Below are positions 22,905-30,514 of a DNA stretch of 64,000 nucleotides, piece by piece. The stretch's first letter is position 1. The number at the start of each line of letters is the position of its first letter. Location: assembly GCA_000733355.1 (NCBI GenBank), contig JNVV01000052.1, forward strand, positions 1-64,000, in the 5' to 3' direction. The notes below the pieces were generated by a model. It ran no database searches. It saw only the letters and a list, made by a program, of their open reading frames with translations, and was not told the origin of the DNA. A program made the translations under genes and the position numbers. The stretch comes from Falciphora oryzae (lineage: Eukaryota; Ascomycota; Sordariomycetes; Magnaporthales; Magnaporthaceae).

Positions 22905-22913
22905 TACCAAAGG

Positions 22914-24182
22914 GCCAAATGCGAAAATCCCAAGCTCGTTTTTGCGTGGTTCGACCTTATGCGGAATATTATAGCTAAATATGGCATTTTGGATGACGAC
23001 ATTTACAATTTCGACGAAATTAGCTTTTTTATGGGCATGATCGCCGCCGTTATAGTTATTACAACATCGGAAGGCCGTGGCAAAGCAAAGCTAATTTAGC
23101 CTGGCAACCGGGAATGGGCTACAGTTATTTAAAGGGTTAACTATTGCGGTTAAGCGATCCTTTTTTTTATTATCGTTAAAAGGCAGTACCACCTAGCTAA
23201 TTAGTACTCGGAAACCGGCTTTCCACGCGATTGGGTTATCGTAACAAATTCCAACGGGTGGATTACGAACGAGCTCGGCTTGGAATGGATCCAGTATTTC
23301 GATAAACACACTATACCGCGTACGAAAGGCATATATCGTTTATTAGTGCTAAACGGATACGAAAGCTACCATTTAACGGATTTCGAACTTTATTGCTAGG
23401 AATATAACATTATTACGCTTTGCATATTTCCGCATTCGTTTTACTTCCTTTAACCGCTTAACGTTAAGTGCTTTAGCCCAATAAAAAAGGCGTACGGTCG
23501 ATAAATTAAGAATTTGATAAAATCGCACGTTAACTACGTAACTAAAATCGAGTTCCTTTCGGCGTTTAAAGCGGCATTTTTTAACTTTATAACTGAAAAA
23601 AACATCCAAAAAGGCTTTCGAGGGGCTGGCTTTGCTTTTTTCAATCCGGATTCGGTTTTAAAAAAGCTGGATGTAAGGTTACGGATTCCAACTCCCCCGA
23701 AAACGCCTTTAAACGACCCCGAACTTTGGACTTCCAAAACGCCGCGGATAGCTAAAAAAGCAACTTCGTAATCCGAACATATTAAAATTCGAATTACCAA
23801 TTACTAAAGCAGCTTTCCGACACCTATGCTAGCGGCTGTGAACTAAATCGCAAAAGGGACGAAAGCGATAATGCATAAGGTAGCCCTTTTCCGAACCGAA
23901 ATATCTACGTTTAAAAAGGCGAACGAAATACTAAATAAACGCCGGAGGGCCAAAAAAACACGTATCCGATTTAGAGGGTTACTTACCATTAACGAGGTAC
24001 GAAATGTTCTAAACCAATAGGAGCTAGATGGATAGTTACAGCAAAAAATGCGCGATTATGGGGGTTAGGAAAGGAGGGCGACGATAACTCGTCGGCGATG
24101 TGGCACGTGCGGCAAAACCGGACATAATGCGCGCACCTGTTAGGAAGAAGTAGAAATGTCCGATGTATATAGTTCCGAGTAG
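22914..24182 (+). pseudogene. pogo/Fot transposase, C-terminal half (DDE domain plus CCHC knuckle), catalytic Asp lost
   Basis: It continues the N-terminal half in frame (YDYQR then AKCENPKLVFAWFDLM) into the DDE_1 superfamily endonuclease fold. NFDEISFFMGM holds the first Asp. LVLNGYESYHL has Asn and Tyr where LxLDGHxSH is usual, so the second Asp is lost. FPHSFYFL.PLNVKCF has Asn where the third Asp (QPLDVG) is usual. These are G-to-A or C-to-T changes. A frame change occurs near 23150, with stops at several Gln/Trp positions. The end is a CCHC knuckle, CGTCGKTGHNARTC (24098-24139), and a stop at 24180-24182. Confidence 0.85.
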
Positions 24183-24246
24183 TGTGAATGAATTCCTGGC
24201 GTTGTTGGGTTAACATGCGCGTCGATTGTCCGGAGGTTAGGTGTGG

Positions 24247-24289
24247 GTGCGTCACTCGGTGGTGTGCGTTACTCGGTGGTGAACCACGT
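24247..24289 (-). repeat. Right terminal inverted repeat of pogo copy 2
   Basis: Its reverse complement begins ACGTGGTTCACCACCGAGTA and carries the doubled half-site. TA follows at 24290-24291. Confidence 0.85.
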
Positions 24290-24291
24290 TA

Positions 24292-24516
24292 TCCTTTTCG
24301 AAAAAAGCACCGTTCGATTCGTTTCGACGAAGGCAATCGAATAGTGGTAGCGGCGTATGGAACTATTCACTTTTCGCTATTGTAAACCTGCCAATCCTAT
24401 TATAATATCCCTAGGCTGCCACTTTTTTTAGGTTGACCTTTTTTTTAAAGCAGTGCTTTAATTAACAAGCCGCGACCTTTTCCCGATTCCCTTTAACGAG
24501 GCGATTCCAACGTAGG
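24292..24516. other. Spacer between pogo copy 2 and the Harbinger element
   Basis: No gene seen. One end of the Harbinger element should lie here, but I could not identify its terminal repeat. Confidence 0.4.
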
Positions 24517-25770
24517 TTATAGCGATTTTGCATAAGCTTTGTAAGCCTGGTAGTCGTCCCATAATCTATTGGCTATCAAAGTCCGGTATTGGATCCAAAA
24601 CGCCTACGTTGTGCCAATTTGCTGGCCTCGTGCCACTGCCTCCCTTTAAACCCAAGCCCTTTCAAATGCATTTTCTCCGCTAATTTTAGCTTGTTTAAAG
24701 CCGGAATTGGATGCTGAAAATGCCCTGGATTCCCTCTCCAAAATGAAGTTATGCAGGGCCGTAACGGCTAGCACGATCTCGACTTATGTGCGGATAGGGT
24801 AATCCGGCGCCGTGCCCCTTATGATTTTCCACCGGCCTTTAAGCTCGCCGAAGGATCTTTCAACCCGCACGCGTATTTTTGCATGGTGCAAGTTAAAAAG
24901 CTCCTCCGGGGTTTCCGGCCGTGCAAAGCCTTATTCCTGTAAGTGATACCTCGTCGCGGCGTAGGGAGTAATTACCCCTTGCCCTAGGCCAAAACCGGCA
25001 TCCCCAAGGTAAAAATAACCCTGTGGGATCAAAAAGCCGCGCGAAAGAGCCTCCCTAAACATTTGGGAGTCGTATACTAAGCCCTTTGTGCCTACTAGGA
25101 CGAAAACGAACCGCCCACCGTAATTTACGGCCGCCAAAACGTTCTGTGCAGTAAGCCCCTTCCGACTCCTCCATGCGACTCCCTCCTCCGCGCTGACTTT
25201 GGCGGTAATCAAGGTCCCGTCAACGGCTCCCAAGCACCCAGCAAAGGCCTCCCGGACCTCCTAACGCCTGCAATCGGGCCAGGAAACGTCGGAAACCCCC
25301 GGCAACGTCACAAACGCGCAATGGAAGTACATCATAGCTCGCAGTACCTCGTGGAAATGCCGGCCCGTTGTATCCGGACTGCGGCCAAAAAGGTGGGCCG
25401 TAGCCCGGAAGGAGGCACCCTGCCCACAAATGTATAGGAAAAAGGCAACTTTCTCGCCCAAAAAGACGTATTTCGACCCCGTAAGTTTTAAATTCGTATT
25501 TAGCCAGTCGCAAAGACCCCGGAAGGTACTTTGGCTAACCCGGAAAAGCTCCTGGAAAACGAGGGCGGCCTTTGGTCTTTGCCAATATCGGAAAAGGGTG
25601 CCACCGGAAAAAATCGACGTATGCACAGTCCGCAAGCCTCCGCTTCCGTTAAAGGGCCCGGCAAAATGGGTAGCGACAAGGATATGCATATAAAGAAGGA
25701 AAAGATAACGGACTTTCCGCTGGAACAAGGCCCGAAAGGTGCGAGGGGAAATAGCCATTGGATAAAGCAA
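24517..25770 (-). pseudogene. PIF/Harbinger transposase (DDE_4), single frame with about five stops
   Basis: The frame is continuous over 418 codons, from MLYPMAISPRTFRALF to IANRLWDDYQAYKAYAKSL. Its only lesions are premature TAG/TAA codons, near 25261, 24931 and three more downstream. In order it has an N-terminal region (LFRVSQSTFRGLCDWL), a helix-turn-helix (GASFRATAHLFGRSPDTTGRHFHEVL) and the DDE domain. Catalytic sites are present: GAVDGT (D), YLGDAGFG (D) and VRVERSFGELKGRW (E), followed by ALHNFI. Absence of frameshifts suggests a recent arrival silenced by point mutation. The partner Myb-like protein of Harbinger elements was not found here. Confidence 0.8.
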
Positions 25771-26168
25771 AAAAAAAACGAGTTAAACGGTATATTTGAT
25801 GTTCCCAACGGATAGAAATTGCGGTTAAAATCAACGAGTTGTTTACCCCTACTGCCTCGACTTGACCCGGATCCCCTTCTCTCTATATCCGGCGGCCGGC
25901 CTCGAGCCGGATCAAGGGTCACACGTGGCTTACAGGGGCTGCATCTACGCGACTCGTTGCCCTGGTCAAAAAGCTACTTCTGGCGGGTCTGGAGCTATAT
26001 TTATTAGGCTTTTACAAGGGCCAGGGAGCCCCTGGCACGGATCTAGAAACCGGTTTTCAAGCGGTTTTTAAAAATAGTATGGGAAAAACCAAAAACCCGA
26101 TTTACTCTAGGACAGGCCCTCAAGTTCGGCTTCCTAGTTGACCCCCTGCCCTCCTGAATTCCATGGGG
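25771..26168. other. Right flank of the Harbinger element and edge of the repeat block
   Basis: No supported gene. It holds GC-richer sequence, with a short palindromic GGCCGGCCTCGAGCCGG near 25892. The AT-rich character ends around 26,100. Confidence 0.4.
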
Positions 26169-26183
26169 TTTGGTGAACAAGCG
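26169..26183. repeat. Target site duplication, left copy
   Basis: TTTGGTGAACAAGCG, repeated exactly at 26539-26553 and flanking the truncated LINE end. Confidence 0.85.
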
Positions 26184-26538
26184 AGAGAGAGAGTCTATTT
26201 AACGTCGGTAAGTCGGGATCTACCAGTCCCTGCCTCCCAGGGGGCATACGACGTGCTAGCGCTACCTAAGCTTGACACTAGGCTATGTGTTGCTATCGAG
26301 GCGGCTAACAGATCAAACCAAGGGGCAAGCCCAAGGCACACGGAGTTCGGGCCGCATTCCGGCGCTCCTTGTTGGTGAGCGGGCAATCGGCAAAAGGGGC
26401 GAATAAACGCCGGGGCGCTGTAAGCGCTGCTGTTGGTGGTAGTGAAAGCTGTCGGCCGGCAAAGTGCCGGAAAAAGAGTGAGGCCGAGTGTGGCGGGAGG
26501 GATCGCAATAAACCCCCCCTGGGCCCGGCCGGAGGTGC
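26184..26538 (-). mobile_element. 5'-truncated LINE end (355 bp) with (CT)n tail
   Basis: It reads on the minus strand from GCACCTCCGGCCGGGCCCAG to a short CT tail. It is similar over its length to 388-747, where the same sequence continues upstream into LINE ORF2. It is flanked by exact 15-bp direct repeats, as left by target-primed reverse transcription. It has no coding capacity. It could be called a SINE, but its match to a LINE 3' UTR makes a dead-on-arrival LINE copy the simpler reading. Confidence 0.85.
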
Positions 26539-26553
26539 TTTGGTGAACAAGCG
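26539..26553. repeat. Target site duplication, right copy
   Basis: TTTGGTGAACAAGCG, the partner of 26169-26183. Right of it the sequence is ordinary GC-rich chromosome. Confidence 0.85.
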
Positions 26554-26764
26554 TGAGCCACCCAACCACTGATATTGAAGCCACATGCATGCATCGCTTC
26601 CCCGCCATCCAGCCCCGCGCCCGTCCCGTCTCATTCTGTGAAGAGTTCCTGCTTTCCCAAAAGACCATACCAGTCCCAGTCGTCCATGTACGTGGCGATA
26701 TGAGCATTGTAGCGCCTGTGACGTGTGACTGATATACTTTTACGAAGCGACATCTTTTTGCGCA

Positions 26765-27157
26765 ATGCGCCAGCCTCGCTGTGCTCCATTTGGACTCACC
26801 ATCGGCGAGGAAGACTTTAACAAGCTCAAAGCCGGCAACGAGATCCGGAGTGAAGACGATGTATGGAAGATTACTGCCGCGGACCCCGATCAGAGTGGGA
26901 ACATGCCCATCCACATTATGACGGCCTCGGGCCGCCGAACCTGGTTCATCCTTTTTATGAGACCCCCCGCAAGCGACAGAAGTGCGAAGATTATAGATTT
27001 TGCCTGGGGTTGTATGCCTAGTCCCTACCCTAGTGGTATGGAGGAAAGGACGGCTAAGATGTTCGTCATCAAGCTATACAAAGGAGTACTGGGATGCACA
27101 TTTGAGGCTCATCGGGAGCCCTGGAAGACGGCTTCAGGTAGTCTCCATGGCAGGTAA
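26765..27157 (+). CDS. Small hypothetical protein (about 130 aa)
   Basis: I do not recognise this protein. The frame starts at ATG 26765 and opens MRQPRCAPFGLTIGEEDFNK. It is soluble, with mixed charge and no signal peptide or membrane segment, and codon use looks coding-like in the first 80 codons. The later part (EERTAKMFVIKLYKGVLGC) also looks protein-like. An intron near 26985-27030 is possible, so the 3' structure is uncertain. It is the first candidate gene right of the repeat block. It could be a gene remnant. Confidence 0.4.
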   Translation: MRQPRCAPFGLTIGEEDFNKLKAGNEIRSEDDVWKITAADPDQSGNMPIHIMTASGRRTWFILFMRPPASDRSAKIIDFAWGCMPSPYPSGMEERTAKMFVIKLYKGVLGCTFEAHREPWKTASGSLHGR

Positions 27158-27414
27158 TCAATCAGCTCAAACCCGGTTTCTATATCGACATGGACAGGAC
27201 AGGGCAGTCGCTGCGGGGGTTAAGATTGGGCGACTTTCTACGTGATATCATCTTTTTTTTTTTTTTTTTTTTTTATCTCTGTGCTTGCAGCAGAGCGCAC
27301 TGTGGGAGGGGCAAAATGCACCGAGACAGGAGAGACGGATAGTTTGAGCCACGACATCGTCTTGCACAGCTTACAAGGGACAGTTGATTCATCGAACCAC
27401 ATTAACTAGCCCCA
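27158..27414. other. Intergenic, with T22 run
   Basis: No gene seen. It contains an uninterrupted run of 22 T (27253-27274). Confidence 0.6.
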
Positions 27415-28421
27415 TCACCGCCTCAGCGGAGCCACCCCCTCCCGCCCATCAACGGCAGCCCACTCCTCCAGCGCGTCGATCAGCCTCCCCCACTTGCCGC
27501 CGGACCACCTGTTCCTCAGCCCGTCCCACTCGGGCTCGGGCAGGCAGCCGCGCATGAACTGCAGCCAGCCGCCGACGATGAAGTCGGCGTACATGGGGCT
27601 CCCACGGCCGTCCATGAACGGGCCGTCTCCACCCGGGAAGCAAGGGCTGAGCTTGCCGTCCAGGGCCTCCTCAAAGTCCTTGACCATCTTGTTCCTCGCC
27701 TCGGACCCCTGGGGCACCCCGAGGTCCTCCCATCTCATGTTCTTCATCTCGCCGGGCATGCGCGCCAGGATGGTGGCCTTGTCGGCGGCGGCGGTGCGCG
27801 GGTCGAAGGGCATGTAGCAGCCGGCGAGCGGGGCGCCGTGCTGGGAGAAGAGCTGGTCCACGAAGGTGTTGAAGGCACAGTGCAGCGCCACCGTGGTGTC
27901 CTTTGCCGGGAACAGCTGCCCTGAAGAGGGGTTGGACGACAGGTATGTGTTTTGCAGGTGCAGCGCGATCTCGAACGTGTCACCCACCACGACCTCGCCG
28001 GCCCCGGAGCGCGGGTCCCGGAGGACGGGGAGGGTGGGGAAGTCGCTCCCGTCCTGGTGCTTGCGGCTCACGGCGAGGTTGAGGGAGTCGCGCGTCGAGG
28101 CGATGGCGTTCAGGGGCGTCCATGCCGTGCGATAGGGGACCTCGGCGAAATTGAGGGCGTAGCTTCGGAGGGAGCGTTAGCAATTGAGGAGCCAATTGTC
28201 TGTGGATTTATTCTGAAATTTAGAAAAGGGAGAACATACCGCGTCTTCCACGGGTTTGGGGCAAATGGGAAGGCGGTGGGGTCCAGAATGATGTCGTAAA
28301 ACGTGAGGGTACTCTTGTCGGAGGAGTCCATGGTGGCGAGCGTTGTGGCTGTGACAGCGGTCTGGGTGTCTAGCATTGAAGTTTGTCTGTCGCTCTCTTG
28401 GGATGTGTTCAACGTTTCCAA
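27415..28421 (-). CDS. Glutathione S-transferase-like protein (two exons, 309 aa)
   Basis: Exons are 28421-28240 and 28162-27415. The intron at 28163-28239 (77 nt) starts GTATGT, has GCTAAC as branch site, and preserves frame (KTR|YALNF). From about residue 37 the protein shows the thioredoxin-like GST N-terminal fold common in fungi: LTFYDIILDP...NPWKTRYALNFAEVPYRT, then DFPTLPVLRDP and an all-alpha C-terminal domain (DTTVALHCAFNTFVDQL...MYADFIVGGWLQFMRG). Such proteins conjugate or handle glutathione, but substrate cannot be told. It starts at METLNTSQ; an internal start at MDSSDK (residue 31) is also plausible. It is divergent from the gene at 28936, sharing about 0.5 kb of promoter DNA. 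Confidence 0.75.
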
Positions 28422-28935
28422 AACCGAATAGAAGGGTCTGGTAGAACAATGGATTGTATTGTATTTGGTAGCGGACGTCTAAACACAGGTTCTTCTTGTG
28501 GTTATTATATCACCAAAATCGCTCGCCAGCTGCATCTCCCAGTTTGGAGATGATTCATTTTGCGATGAATCATTTCAATTCTCTGCGCAACTGGCTGAGG
28601 TGTCTCGCAGAGCTAGAAAAGGCAGCGCATGGATTGGTGTGGATACGTAATCCATAGCGGTGAGAGTTGACTTTTGGCCGGCTGGTGGCGTTTTGGGAAA
28701 ACAAATCGAATGAAATCATCTTGGTCTGGGCGGAAGCTGACGTGATGATGCATGTCCTCAATTGCCATTTTGAGCCTCCCTCCTTCAGCACGGGCAAGGA
28801 CCGACAGCCGGGAGATGCGTCGAGCTGATGGTGGGGTTGGTGGTGGGTGGCGTCTCGGCAGCCATCAAGGTACGCGTTTCCATGTCGAGAAATTCTTGCT
28901 GACCTTGTGCTAGCCTTCCCCCTAGAGTTCCCTGG
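28422..28935. promoter_or_regulatory. Shared intergenic region of two divergent genes
   Basis: 514 bp between the GST-like gene (-) and the N2227-like gene (+). No defined motif was identified beyond its position. Confidence 0.45.
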
Positions 28936-30514
28936 ATGACCGAGCCCTGCCCTCTGAAGAAAATCCAGCACGATTGGCACCCCGCGCCCAAAGCATGCAA
29001 AACAGCGGCAATGCGCCTCTCGCCCTGGCTGCTCGTCCGGTTCGTCGCCCAATCCTCGCTTGCGGCTCTCGCCACGCTGACGGGCGGGGTGGTCCAGGCT
29101 GCCGCTCCGGCTGACGGCGGCGCCGACGATCTCGGCCGTGTCCGCCTGCCCGATGAGGGGCTCCCCACGGTAGCCGCCGTCCTCGACGCCAGCCCTGATG
29201 GCGGTGAGCCCGCGCACGGCAGCGCCCGCCACGCCGAGGAGAAGGCGCGCCTCCTGCGGCGCCTGGACAAGACGCACGAGGCCTGGGACACGAACCACCC
29301 GCGTGCGCGCCTCCTCGACGCACTGTACGCCTACAGCCGGTACGGCGAGCGCACGCGGTCCGACCTGTCGCGGTGGCGGACCCTGTACGCTAACGTCCCG
29401 CGGCAGCAGCGCTTCGTGCTCGAGGCCGCCGTCGGCTACTCGCAGAAACTGGACACCGTCGAGGAGCTGATAGGGGTGAACGAGGCGCTGTGCGCGCGCG
29501 TTGTGGCGGCCGCGCTCGAGTTCTACGGGATCGACGAGCGCGAGCTGCAGGCGCACATCAAGGCAGCGGAGAGGGCGGGTAAGGCCCCGGACCGCACGAG
29601 CGTGTCGCAGGCGCTCAAGCACTACGTGCGCGACTGGTCCGCCGAGGGGAGGTCCGAGAGGGACAATGCGTTCCCCTGCATACACGCGATACTGCGGGAG
29701 CTGTTCCCCGACCGGACCGGCCGGGACGTCAGGGTGCTGCTCCCGGGGTCTGGTCTCGGCCGTCTAGGTCACGAGATCGCCGGGCTTGGAGGTGAGGGTA
29801 TAGCGGTGGCCTCCACGAATGGAGCTTGAGAAAAGGGGGGAGCGGAGCTAATCAAGTGGGACGTTACGAATCGCAGGCTTTGAGGTGACCAACAACGAGT
29901 GGTCCGCGTACATGAGCGTGGCATATCGTTTCCTGGAGGCCCACCCAGGGAAAGAGTCCAACTCGCTGCACCCCTTCGTGGACGGGTGGTCGCACCACGC
30001 GACGACCGAGAACATGTTCCGCAGCATCTCCTTCCCGGACATGGCCGTCAACGCTAGCGGCGTGGTGCTCGTCGAGGGCGACTTCACGGCCGTCTTCCAC
30101 GCCGAGAAGCCCTCCTCCACCAAGCGATCAAAAAGCGCCGAGCCGCCCGCGACGGTCGAGTGCGCCGAGTCGTTTGACGCCATCGTGACGCACTTCTTCA
30201 TCGACACGGCGCGCAACCTGATGGCCTACCTCGACACCATCTACGCGCTGCTCCGACCCGGCGGCTGCTGGGTCAACTTTGGCCCGCTGCTGTACGGCAC
30301 GGGGCCGTGGGTGCAGCTGTCGCTGGACGAGGTGGTGCGCGTCGTCAAGGCCATGGGATTCGAGTTCGCGCCCGTGCCGGAGGAGTGCGGCGACGTCTCG
30401 CTCGAGGGCGAGCTGGTCCGGGGCAAGACGGCCGTGTACGGGTTTGACGACAGGGCGCTGACGCGGAACGCGTACTACGCGCAGACTTGGGCGGTTAGGA
30501 AGATAGCCCATTGA
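28936..30514 (+). CDS. N2227/carnosine N-methyltransferase-like protein (two exons, up to 497 aa)
   Basis: Exons are 28936-29791 and 29877-30514. The 85-nt intron starts GTGAGG, has GCTAATC, and keeps frame (GLGG|FEVTNNEWS). The family is SAM-dependent. The SAM-binding loop is VLLPGSGLGRLGHEIAGLGG (about residues 267-286), followed by the conserved xNExSxYM (TNNEWSAYM). Later come FDAIVTHFFIDTARNLMAYLDTI and LLRPGGCWVNFGPLLYG, all typical of this family. Known members methylate carnosine or related dipeptides. If translation starts at the second ATG (29011), the protein opens with a hydrophobic signal-like stretch (MRLSPWLLVRFVAQSSLAAL), suggesting entry into the secretory pathway. The start choice is therefore open. 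Confidence 0.8.

Larger units (their letters stand above)
15459..24289 (+). mobile_element. pogo/Fot-type DNA transposon (copy 2) with both ends, split by an insertion
   Basis: The two ends are matching inverted repeats starting ACGTGGTTCACCACCGAGT and flanked by TA on both sides (15457-15458 and 24290-24291), the target site of Tc1/mariner/pogo elements. Inside each end the half-site CACCGAGTGACGC occurs twice. The transposase is read on the plus strand in two pieces, 15566-15943 and 22914-24182, separated by a 6.96-kb insertion at 15944-22904. Without the insertion plus one target copy, the element would be about 1.86 kb. It is dead because of stops and lost catalytic Asp residues. Confidence 0.85.

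Noticed and set aside
25870..25960. Possible tRNA-like sequence beside the Harbinger element
   Set aside because: GC-rich palindromic words only; no consistent D, anticodon and T arms could be drawn.
26184..26538. An independent SINE with CT tail
   Set aside because: The matching sequence at 388-747 is continuous with LINE ORF2 coding sequence and its stop codon, so a 5'-truncated LINE explains it without a new element.
28570..29685. 371-codon minus-strand frame opposite the methyltransferase
   Set aside because: Antisense shadow; the plus strand has the recognised family motifs and a proper intron.
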